Shown here in pieces: positions 1 through 5,641 of a stretch of 9,044 bases of DNA; within the stretch, counting starts at the first letter, position 1, and the number at the start of each line of letters is the position of its first letter. The DNA comes from JAVBNW01 sp031551255. GTDB taxonomy: Bacteria > Bacillota > Clostridia > Christensenellales > UBA1750. The stretch is taken from NCBI GenBank assembly GCA_031551255.1, contig JAVBNW010000131.1, positions 1 to 9,044 on the forward strand, in the 5' to 3' direction. The translations under genes and the position numbers were made by a program. Under the pieces are notes generated by a model that worked only from the letters and a program-made list of their open reading frames with translations, ran no database searches and had not been told where the DNA came from.

Positions 1-2
1 TT

Positions 3-344
3 GCTGGCCCGCTCATTTCGCTTTTAAACCGCAACCCAGCTGTCATCAATTATGGCGCTAAATAATTGATTTCGCAGGTGGCGCTCTATCCGGACGTTGT
101 GCTTTGCTATATGATGACCATCACATTCCAGACCATTGTAGCATCGCGCTATGGCTTGTTCTTGTCAATCATCCGGCAGGGGCTATTCTACCTGCCTTTT
201 ATCCTTACGCTGCCGGGGCTTTTGGAGGTGCGAGGACTTTACTTCGCCCAGCCTGCCGCGGACATCCTGACGATTCTCGTCTGCGTTTTTTCCATCAAAC
301 CCATGAAGCGCATCGCATCAGAAAAGATGAGCGTTATCTTATGA
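3..344 (+). pseudogene. MATE family multidrug efflux protein, C-terminal end, interrupted by an in-frame stop
   Basis: Reading the frame that starts at base 3 gives a MATE-like C-terminal region. A piece reading LISLLNRNPAVINYGAK is followed by TAA at 63-65, and the same frame then resumes with LISQVALYP, FLSIIRQGLFYLP and LYFAQPAADILT. MATE proteins are inner-membrane Na+ or H+ coupled drug exporters. Their last helices typically carry a segment of the form FQ-x(8)-FLS-x-RQG-x(2)-FIP followed by QP-x-AD, which matches here. The family match continues on both sides of the stop without a frame change, so a single substitution in one codon is the simplest explanation. The 5' part lies outside the window. 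The part after the stop could start at TTG 66 but would be only 92 residues with the last helices, so it is unlikely to work alone. The end overlaps the 3' end of the convergent ABC gene by 6 bases. A sequencing error is the main alternative. Confidence 0.72.
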
Positions 345-2366
345 CTCAAATTGGCTGTTATACATTTCCGCGTAAACGCCGTTTTTGGCGATCAGTTCAT
401 TTTGCGTGCCCTGTTCCACAATATTGCCGTTTTGCATAACAAGAATTAAGTCCGCGTCCCGAATGGTGGAAAGCCTGTGCGCGATGATGAAGGACGTGCG
501 CCCTTCCATCAGGTTATCCATCGCGCGCTTGATCAGCACCTCGGTGCGGGTATCGACGGAGCTGGTCGCCTCGTCCAGAATCAGCATCGGCGGGTTGGCC
601 AACATCGCGCGGGCAATGGTAAGAAGCTGCTTTTGCCCCTGGGATATGTTCGAAACCTCTTCGTTGAGCTCCATATCCATGCCGCCGGGCATCGAGTGGA
701 TGAAGTGATCCACCTGCGCGGCCCGGGTCGCCCGCCAAAGCTCTTCCTCGGTGGCGCCCGGCTTGCCATACAAAATGTTCTCCCTAATGGTTCCCTGGAA
801 GAGCCACGTATCCTGCAAAACCATGCCGAACATGCGCCGAAGGTCCGCGCGGCGCATAGCGCGGATGTCCACGCCGTCCACGGAAATGGTGCCGGAATCC
901 ACATCGTAAAAGCGCATCAGCAGGTTGACCATCGTCGTCTTGCCCGCGCCCGTCGGGCCGACGATCGCGACCTTCTGCCCCGGGCGAATGCCCGCGTCGA
1001 AGCCGTTGATGATCACCTTGTCGCTGTCGTAGCCGAACACCACGTGGTCAAACGCCACCGCTCCGCCCACGTGCTCAAGCACCGCCGGATGCTCGGCCTC
1101 GGGGGTCTCTTCGGGCTGCCCGAGAAATTCAAACACCCTTTCCGCCGCCGCCGCGGTGGACTGGAGCGTATTCATCACGTTGGCCATCTGGGTGATCGGC
1201 TGGGTAAATTGCCTAAGATACTGCAAAAACGCCTGAATGTCGCCGATCATCAGCTTGCCGCCCACCGCGAGCGTGCCGCCGATGAAGCATATGGCCACAT
1301 AGCCCAGGTTGCCCACAAAGCTCATCATCGGCATCATCAGGCCCGATAAAAACTGGGATTTCCACGCGTTTTTATAAAGCTGCCCGTTGATTTCGCCAAA
1401 CGTCTCCACCGAGCGCTTCTCCGCGCCGAACACCTTGACGATGCTGTGGCCGGAATACGTCTCCTCGATGTGCCCGTTCAGCTCGCCCAGCGTGCGCTGC
1501 TGCCCGACAAAGTATTTCTGCGAGCGGCCGACCACCGTGCCGATCAGCACCAGGCTCACCGGCACGATGCACAGCGCGACGAGCGTCAGCTGCCAGGAAA
1601 TCGTCAGCATCATGATCAGCACGCCCACGATGCTCACCACCGACGTCACCATCTGCGTCAGCGATTGGTTCAGCGTTTGCGAAACGGTGTCCACATCGTT
1701 GGTGACCCGCGAGAGCACCTCGCCGTGCGTCATGCCGTCGAAATACTTAAGCGGCATGCGGTTGATCTTTTCGGAGATGTCCCTGCGGAACGAGTAGGTA
1801 ACCTTCTGGCTGACGCCGGACATGATGAAGCCCTGCACATAGCTAAACAGCGCGCTGACCAGGTACAGGCAAATGAGGAACAAAAGCGCCTGCCCCACCG
1901 CGTCAAAGTCGATGCCCGGCCGCACATTCAGGTCGATATCCCGGTAAGAATCGATCTGCGCATCGGTGAGCTTGCCAAGCATCTCATCCGAAATCTGTCC
2001 GGAATTTGTATCCAGAAGCGCGCCGAACGTCGTGCCCTCGGGAAACGCAAAGCCCGCCCCCATCTTTTCTTCCACGGCCTTGTGTACGCCATCGTACACC
2101 GACATTCTGATAAAGCTATCCACCAAATCGTTCGTAATGTTGCCCATCATCTTGGGCGTCCACAGCGACAGCACCGTGCTCGCCACCGCAAAGATCAGCA
2201 CGGCGATCATGGGAATCCAAAAGCGCCTGAGATATCCGAGCAGTTTTTTGATCGTTCCCTTAAAATCCGCGGCCTTTTCGCCGCGCATCATGCCGCCGGG
2301 GCCTCCGCCCATCGGGCCGCCGCCCATCGGGCCCCTGCGCTGGCCTCCCGCTCTTTGTCCGCTCAT
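339..2366 (-). CDS. Heterodimeric ABC multidrug exporter, subunit with consensus ATPase site (675 aa)
   Basis: This is a fused membrane-plus-ATPase half transporter of the type IV exporter fold (BmrCD, LmrCD and TM287/288 relatives), expected to export drugs or lipids from the cell membrane. Residues 1-30 are Gly/Met-rich and cytoplasmic. TM1 is about 52-70, followed by an unusually long external loop (about 80-157), then TM2 from about 158 and the remaining helices to about 400. The ATPase domain runs from about 437 to the end: Walker A GPTGAGKT 470-477, Q-loop Q518, signature ISQGQ 574-578 (departing from LSGGQ), Walker B MLILDE 594-599 with catalytic Glu599, and switch His630. ATG 2364-2366 is preceded by AGGAGG (2374-2379), and the ATG overlaps the TGA of the upstream partner gene, implying translational coupling. 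Length is longer than the usual 570-600 residues because of the N-terminus and loop. The substrate cannot be told from sequence. Confidence 0.95.
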   Translation of the reverse strand: MSGQRAGGQRRGPMGGGPMGGGPGGMMRGEKAADFKGTIKKLLGYLRRFWIPMIAVLIFAVASTVLSLWTPKMMGNITNDLVDSFIRMSVYDGVHKAVEEKMGAGFAFPEGTTFGALLDTNSGQISDEMLGKLTDAQIDSYRDIDLNVRPGIDFDAVGQALLFLICLYLVSALFSYVQGFIMSGVSQKVTYSFRRDISEKINRMPLKYFDGMTHGEVLSRVTNDVDTVSQTLNQSLTQMVTSVVSIVGVLIMMLTISWQLTLVALCIVPVSLVLIGTVVGRSQKYFVGQQRTLGELNGHIEETYSGHSIVKVFGAEKRSVETFGEINGQLYKNAWKSQFLSGLMMPMMSFVGNLGYVAICFIGGTLAVGGKLMIGDIQAFLQYLRQFTQPITQMANVMNTLQSTAAAAERVFEFLGQPEETPEAEHPAVLEHVGGAVAFDHVVFGYDSDKVIINGFDAGIRPGQKVAIVGPTGAGKTTMVNLLMRFYDVDSGTISVDGVDIRAMRRADLRRMFGMVLQDTWLFQGTIRENILYGKPGATEEELWRATRAAQVDHFIHSMPGGMDMELNEEVSNISQGQKQLLTIARAMLANPPMLILDEATSSVDTRTEVLIKRAMDNLMEGRTSFIIAHRLSTIRDADLILVMQNGNIVEQGTQNELIAKNGVYAEMYNSQFES
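2305..2334. repeat. Two tandem 15-bp units coding GPMGG repeats
   Basis: The 15-bp unit CCGCCCATCGGGCCG occurs at 2305-2319 and again with one change at 2320-2334. On the minus strand it codes the repeated GPMGG in the N-terminal tail of the 675-residue ABC subunit. Such short in-frame repeats can expand or contract by slippage without breaking the frame. Confidence 0.8.
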
Positions 2367-4093
2367 GCCAATTCCTCCTGCGACAGCTGGGATAGCGCGA
2401 TTTCGCGGTATACCTCGCAGCTTTCCAAAAGCTCTTTGTGCGTGCCGATGCCTTCGATGCGCCCCTTTTCGAGCACTACGATGCGATCGGCGCTAAGGAT
2501 GGTGGAAATGCGCTGCGCCACGATCAGCACCGTCGCCCCGCGCGTCTGCGCGGCAAGCGCCTTTCTAAGCGCAGCATCGGTGCGGAAATCCAGCGCGGAG
2601 AAGCTGTCGTCGAAGATGTAGATCTCCGGATCGCGCACGATCGCGCGGGCGATGGACAGCCTCTGCTTCTGCCCGCCGGATACGTTCTGCCCGCCCTGGG
2701 CAATCGGCGCGTCATAGCCGCCCTCGAGCTTGTCGATAAACTCCGACGCCTGCGCGGTTTCCGCGGCAATGCGCAGCCCTTCATCATCGGCATCCGGCGC
2801 GCCGAAACGCAGGTTGCTCGCCACCGTGCCGGAGAACAGCACGCCCTTTTGCGGTACATAGCCGATTTTTGCGCACAAATCCTCGATCGCATAGTCGCGC
2901 ACATCCACGCCGTCCACCAGGATTTCCCCGCCCGATACGTCGTAAAAACGCGGTATCAGGTTGATGAGCGTGGATTTGCCGCTGCCGGTCGATCCGATAA
3001 ACGCGGTGGTCTTTCCGGGCTCGGCGGTGAAGGTAATCTGTTCAAGAACCGGCTCTTGGGCATCCGGATACGCAAAGCGCACATCGCGAAACTCCACCGT
3101 GCCGCGCATCGAAGCCTCGCCGTGCAGCGGCTCCTTCGGATCGAAAATGCTGGGCGGCGTCTGAAGAACTTCCTGGATGCGGTCGCCGGAAACCGCGGCG
3201 CGGGGCGCCATGATGAACACCATCGTCAGCATCAAAAAGCTCATGATCACCTGCATCGTATACTGGATGAAGGCCATCATATCCCCCACGAGCATCGTGC
3301 CCGCGTTCATGTGCTGCGCGCCGAGCCACAGGATCGCAACCGCCGTCAGGTTCATCACGATCATCATCACCGGCCACATCAGCGACATCAGGCGGTTGAC
3401 GAACAACTGCACCTTCATTACATCGCGGTTCGCCTCGTCAAACTTGTCTTCTTCGCGCTTTTGCGTGTTAAACGCGCGAATCACGCGCAGGCCGGTCAGG
3501 TTTTCGCGGGTGACGAGATTTAAGCGATCCACTTTCTTCTGCATCACCTTAAACTTGGGCACGGCCACGAAGAAGAGCGCCATCACCATAAGCGTGACCG
3601 CCAGCACGGATACCAGCATGATCCACGTAAGATCCTTGCCCTTTTCCATCGCCTTGAGCACGGCGTTTACGCCGGTGAGCGGCGCGGAGATGAACATGCG
3701 CAGGCCCAAGATGACCATCATCTGCACCTGCTGCACGTCGTTGGTCGATCTCGTGATCAGCGAAGCGGTAGAAAACTTTTCGAATTCCGCCATCGAAAAG
3801 CCTTCCACTTTGGCAAACACATCCTCGCGCACCTTGCGCGAAAATCCGGAGCCGACGCGCGCGGCGATGTAGCCCACCACCACGGTGCAGGCGACGCTCC
3901 CCAGCGCTACGCCCAGCATCTTGAGCCCCTCGATGCGCACGACCGACATATCGCGCATCATGATGCCCTGATCCACGATCGCCGCCATGTACTCGGGCAG
4001 CTGCAAATCGCACACAACCTGTACGTACACCAGGGCAATCAGCAGCAAGACCCACAAAACATAGGGTTTGAGATAACTAAGGAGCTTGATCAT
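2363..4093 (-). CDS. Heterodimeric ABC multidrug exporter, subunit with degenerate ATPase site (576 aa)
   Basis: First gene of the exporter operon and partner of the 675-residue subunit. The membrane domain spans about residues 1-310, beginning with MIKLLSYLKPYVLW and TM1 at 11-28. The ATPase domain follows: Walker A GSTGSGKS 367-374, Q-loop Q415, consensus signature VSGGQ 471-475, and Walker B IYIFDD 491-496. The catalytic Glu is replaced by Asp496 and the switch His by Gln527 (VAQRIST). These changes are the known mark of the TM287/BmrC-like member of heterodimeric exporters, whose own Walker A/B site hydrolyses ATP poorly. I chose ATG 4091-4093 because AGGAGG (4100-4105) lies 6 bases upstream. 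An in-frame extension to 4225 would add 44 residues with no family resemblance and would run through the predicted promoter. The TGA at 2363-2365 overlaps the next gene's ATG. Confidence 0.95.
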   Translation of the reverse strand: MIKLLSYLKPYVLWVLLLIALVYVQVVCDLQLPEYMAAIVDQGIMMRDMSVVRIEGLKMLGVALGSVACTVVVGYIAARVGSGFSRKVREDVFAKVEGFSMAEFEKFSTASLITRSTNDVQQVQMMVILGLRMFISAPLTGVNAVLKAMEKGKDLTWIMLVSVLAVTLMVMALFFVAVPKFKVMQKKVDRLNLVTRENLTGLRVIRAFNTQKREEDKFDEANRDVMKVQLFVNRLMSLMWPVMMIVMNLTAVAILWLGAQHMNAGTMLVGDMMAFIQYTMQVIMSFLMLTMVFIMAPRAAVSGDRIQEVLQTPPSIFDPKEPLHGEASMRGTVEFRDVRFAYPDAQEPVLEQITFTAEPGKTTAFIGSTGSGKSTLINLIPRFYDVSGGEILVDGVDVRDYAIEDLCAKIGYVPQKGVLFSGTVASNLRFGAPDADDEGLRIAAETAQASEFIDKLEGGYDAPIAQGGQNVSGGQKQRLSIARAIVRDPEIYIFDDSFSALDFRTDAALRKALAAQTRGATVLIVAQRISTILSADRIVVLEKGRIEGIGTHKELLESCEVYREIALSQLSQEELA

Positions 4094-4099
4094 CACAAT

Positions 4100-4105
4100 C
4101 CTCCT
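4100..4105 (-). promoter_or_regulatory. Ribosome binding site fixing the start of the 576-aa ABC subunit
   Basis: AGGAGG on the minus strand, 6 bases before ATG 4091-4093. A GTG sits just before the ATG in frame, but its spacing (3 bases) is too short. This site rules out the longer upstream start at 4225. Confidence 0.85.
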
Positions 4106-4179
4106 AGCAACGCCAATATGGATATGCCTCGCCAAGGGGCGCGCCAACGATTCGGGCGGCATTTGGCAACGGTGATCAC

Positions 4180-4208
4180 AAGATACAGCATGAGTATGGC
4201 GCTGGCAA
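4180..4208 (-). promoter_or_regulatory. Predicted sigma-A promoter of the ABC exporter operon
   Basis: On the minus strand, TTGCCA (4203-4208, five of six consensus bases) is separated by exactly 17 bases from TATCTT (4180-4185, four of six). Transcription would start near 4173, leaving a leader of about 80 bases before ATG 4093. An 8-bp palindrome GTGATCAC (4172-4179) lies at the expected start site. Prediction from motif and spacing only. Confidence 0.5.
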
Positions 4209-4245
4209 GAGGGAAGTGGGAACAATTTATGTGTTTTGTGAAAAT

Positions 4246-4261
4246 TTAGATCGATATCTAA
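4246..4261. promoter_or_regulatory. Inverted repeat TTAGAT-N4-ATCTAA, possible operator
   Basis: Perfect 6-bp arms TTAGAT (4246-4251) and ATCTAA (4256-4261) around CGAT, in AT-rich sequence between the divergent ABC and GIY-YIG-like promoters. It lies about 38 bases upstream of the ABC -35 box and 17 bases upstream of the other promoter's -35. MarR- and TetR-type drug regulators bind sites of this size and often control exporters, but no regulator gene is in the window, so the assignment is inference. Confidence 0.4.
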
Positions 4262-4277
4262 CTAATTTCCGGTTCCC

Positions 4278-4306
4278 TTGACATTTCTGATGAAAAAAGC
4301 TAAAAT
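4278..4306 (+). promoter_or_regulatory. Strong sigma-A promoter of the GIY-YIG-like gene
   Basis: TTGACA (4278-4283, perfect consensus) is separated by 17 bases from TAAAAT (4301-4306, five of six). The start site would fall near 4312-4315, giving a leader of about 53 bases. It is the best-matching promoter in the window and stands in a locally AT-rich stretch. Confidence 0.8.
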
Positions 4307-4307
4307 C

Positions 4308-4328
4308 AATTTAGTAAATTACTGAATT
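4308..4328. promoter_or_regulatory. 21-bp near-perfect palindrome over the transcription start, likely operator
   Basis: The left arm AATTTAGTAA (4308-4317) and right arm TTACTGAATT (4319-4328) pair at 9 of 10 positions around a central A at 4318; the one mismatch is T4312 against G4324. It begins one base after the -10 box and covers the predicted start site, where a bound dimeric repressor would block transcription. The DNA has little capacity for a GC-stabilised hairpin, which favours a protein site over an RNA structure. The bound protein is unknown. Confidence 0.6.
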
Positions 4329-4366
4329 ACTCGTTGCGGCAATCGCAGCGCAATCGGAGGTAAACG

Positions 4367-4741
4367 ATGGATAGACAGCGGCGTAAAGAACTACAGGAAG
4401 AATACGCAAAGATCAAGATCATGATGGGCGTCATCGAAATTAAGAACACCGCAAACGGCAAGCGCTTTATCGCGGCGTTCCCCAACCTGAAAAATAAGTG
4501 GCCATCTCAGAAGCGCCAGCTGGATATGGGCAGGCATATGAATCTTGCGCTGCAAAAGGAGTGGGCGGAGTACGGCGCGGATACGTTCGCCTACCAAGTG
4601 CTCGAAGAAAAAGAGGCGGCACCTCCTGAGGATATCCGCTGGGAGATGAGCAAGATGGAAAAAGCGTGGATGGAAAAACTCGAGCCCTACGAAGAAAAGG
4701 GTTACCATCGGCGGCCGGACGCCGGATCCGGCAACCCATAA
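4367..4741 (+). CDS. Small protein with degenerate GIY-YIG-nuclease-like fold (124 aa)
   Basis: The central part resembles short GIY-YIG family proteins of Bacillota: GVIEIKNTANGKRFIA (21-36), NLKNKW (40-45), LALQKEWAEYG (60-70), and the C-terminal WMEKLEPYEEKGY (101-113). GIY-YIG enzymes cut DNA with an active site built on the two motif tyrosines, an Arg, a Glu and an Asn. By eye alignment the first motif has Ile23 where Tyr is expected, the second reads F-I-A (34-36) in place of Y-I-G, Lys44 stands where Arg is usual, and His114 replaces Asn in the GYN end. Only a Glu (probably Glu98) seems kept. It is therefore probably a non-catalytic relative that may still bind nucleic acid. GGAGG (4356-4360) lies 6 bases before the ATG. 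The gene is monocistronic, under a strong promoter with an operator-like palindrome. The family call is by recognition, not by search. Confidence 0.75.
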   Translation: MDRQRRKELQEEYAKIKIMMGVIEIKNTANGKRFIAAFPNLKNKWPSQKRQLDMGRHMNLALQKEWAEYGADTFAYQVLEEKEAAPPEDIRWEMSKMEKAWMEKLEPYEEKGYHRRPDAGSGNP

Positions 4742-4822
4742 AAATGCATCGCCACCGGTTTTAACAAACTGGGGGCTGTTCCCAGGTAAAGGCGAGGCTT
4801 CCAGGGCGCGTCCCTAAAAATA

Positions 4823-4850
4823 CATCGATGCAGATTGCGGTGGGTTTTTT
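4823..4850 (+). terminator. Candidate weak terminator after the GIY-YIG-like gene
   Basis: CATC (4823-4826) can pair with GGTG (4839-4842, one G-U pair) and GCA (4830-4832) with TGC (4836-4838), with a GAT bulge, followed by six T residues (4845-4850). It lies about 80 bases past the stop codon at 4741. The stem is short and interrupted, so efficiency is doubtful. Other small hairpins upstream (CTGGG 4769-4773 with CCCAG 4781-4785) lack a T run. Confidence 0.35.
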
Positions 4851-4867
4851 CGGCAGTTAAAAATATT

Positions 4868-4921
4868 TCGTCGTTTTTCTTCGGCGGGGGGATCGCGGGC
4901 GGTGCGCGTACCCGCCCGCGA
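4868..4921. repeat. GC-rich palindromic repeat, copy A
   Basis: A pyrimidine-rich lead (TCGTCGTTTTTCTTCGG, 4868-4884) and a G run are followed by a hairpin with perfect 10-bp arms, TCGCGGGCGG (4893-4902) and CCGCCCGCGA (4912-4921). A second copy with the same order of parts is at 8934-8988; about 40 of the first 47 aligned positions agree. A further hairpin GGCGC-ATA-GCGCC (4922-4934) follows directly. There is no T run, so a simple terminator is unlikely. It behaves like a REP-type dispersed extragenic palindrome, though only two copies are visible here. Confidence 0.7.
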
Positions 4922-4951
4922 GGCGCATAGCGCCGATAAGATGCTACATGA

Positions 4952-5197
4952 TGCGCGCGCAGGAGGTTAGGGCACGCCCTAGGCATGCTCGCCTGTTTCC
5001 ATAACGGTTTCAGCTACATCCAGCGACAATTTGGGTATGAAAGGGAAGGCGAGCGCGGCAAGGACGGCGCCCGCAAATAGCATGTTCACTTTAACTTTTC
5101 GCCGATAGGCTACAAGGCCGCGGCAAAAACAATGGAAAAGCTAAACGATGTGCTCGCCATGCTGATGATAAACGATATGCCTCTGGTGGAAAAATAG
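4952..5197 (+). pseudogene. Unrecognised small reading frame broken by one TAG
   Basis: One frame reads from 4952 (first ATG at 4985) through NGFSYIQRQFGYEREGERG, meets TAG at 5078-5080, then continues through HVHFNFSPIGYKAAAKT and ends with DMPLVEK at TAG 5195-5197. The amino acid make-up on both sides is ordinary soluble-protein-like, with amphipathic helix character in the second half, which is why I think it was once a single frame. The 5' part cannot be followed above a TGA at 4949-4951. AGGAGG at 4961-4966 is 18 bases from the ATG, with a TAGGGC/GCCCTA hairpin (4968-4981) between. I do not recognise the family. It could instead be chance coding-like sequence in an intergenic region. Confidence 0.35.
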
Positions 5198-5313
5198 CCG
5201 GCAAATGACGCCATTGATGCAGCCCTTTTCCTTCGATGTGATCGGCATTTTCGCATACGGAAGCACGAGCGGAAGGGAACGGCACTTCGCCTTCAACCAT
5301 GACTTATAACGAT

Positions 5314-5505
5314 TATAGTCGGCCAACTTCAAAAACTGGGCAGGCGAGCGAGAGGTTTTTTCGCAGGGCAAGGAGGCATAAGGAAGCGACCCTTCGGGAT
5401 ACGCCTTCGGCGTGAAATGCCTTAAGCTGCGCTAACCTAAGCTCGACGCCGCCATGCGGGAATAGATCCGCTCGATTGCTCTGCTTTTGAGATTGGCCGA
5501 CTATA
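5314..5505. mobile_element. 192-bp MITE-like element with 37-bp terminal inverted repeats and internal branched fold
   Basis: The ends are inverted copies: TATAGTCGGCCAA (5314-5326) and its perfect complement TTGGCCGACTATA (5493-5505). Extended inward (5314-5350 against 5469-5505) they match at 30 of 37 positions. No transposase is coded inside, so this fits a non-autonomous miniature element. Both ends read TA-TAGTC when taken inward, so a duplicated TA target is possible but cannot be proved. Inside, a second series of paired segments is nested: CGAGC 5345-5349 with GCTCG 5441-5445, AGGTT 5353-5357 with AACCT 5434-5438, CGCAG 5362-5366 with CTGCG 5427-5431, and AGGCAT 5374-5379 with ATGCCT 5417-5422. 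These enclose two hairpins with TTC loops (5390-5398 and 5401-5413). The alternative is a stand-alone structured RNA. Confidence 0.65.
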
Positions 5506-5564
5506 TACCCCATTCTTACGTCAATAGACAAATTGTAGAAATTTGCCCCATGGTATTCGCGGTG

Positions 5565-5607
5565 CCAAAAGGCGCTTCGCGATGATATGATCATCGCAAA
5601 GCGCCTT
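5565..5607 (-). terminator. Rho-independent terminator of the M3 peptidase gene
   Basis: AAGGCGCTT (5569-5577) pairs with AAGCGCCTT (5599-5607), and after one C-A mismatch GCGATGAT (5579-5586) pairs with ATCATCGC (5590-5597) around an ATG loop. On the minus strand the hairpin ends in CCTTTTGG, a short T run. It begins about 35 bases beyond the peptidase stop codon (5642). It may also stop weak transcription coming from the other side, although the plus-strand tail (CCTTTGCC) is poorer. Confidence 0.8.
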
Positions 5608-5641
5608 CCTTTGCCGTGGCGTTCTTAGCGCCGCATGACTT

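Noticed and set aside
477..2621. Long plus-strand frames opposite the two ABC genes (477-1349, 1446-2621)
   Set aside because: They are rich in Arg, His and Ala with no motif, and are the expected antisense of GC-rich genes; the ABC frames carry all exporter motifs.
4093..4191. Minus-strand 32-residue frame (from ATG 4189-4191, beginning MLYLVITVAK) whose TGA overlaps the ATG of the first ABC gene, like a coupled leader peptide
   Set aside because: No ribosome site precedes it, and its ATG lies within the spacer of the predicted promoter, upstream of the expected transcription start, so it would not be in the mRNA.
4339..4356. Direct repeat GCAATCG spaced by 11 bases in the leader of the GIY-YIG-like gene
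   Set aside because: Seven bases repeated once in a short leader is not beyond chance, and no function can be tied to it.
4721..4732. Perfect palindrome GCCGGATCCGGC at the end of the GIY-YIG-like gene
   Set aside because: It lies inside the last codons and is followed by AACCCATAAAA without a T run; not a convincing terminator or site.
4702..4986. Minus-strand 94-codon frame over the palindromic repeat
   Set aside because: Its Pro/Arg-rich part is just the translation of the GC-rich hairpin, and its end overlaps the GIY-YIG-like gene.
5201..5313. Stretch between the broken frame and the MITE-like element searched for tRNA or small RNA
   Set aside because: No cloverleaf, promoter or terminator pattern was found.
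5313..5594. Minus-strand 93-codon frame across the MITE-like element
   Set aside because: It runs through the inverted repeats and into the terminator hairpin and has no domain; probably an accidental open frame.
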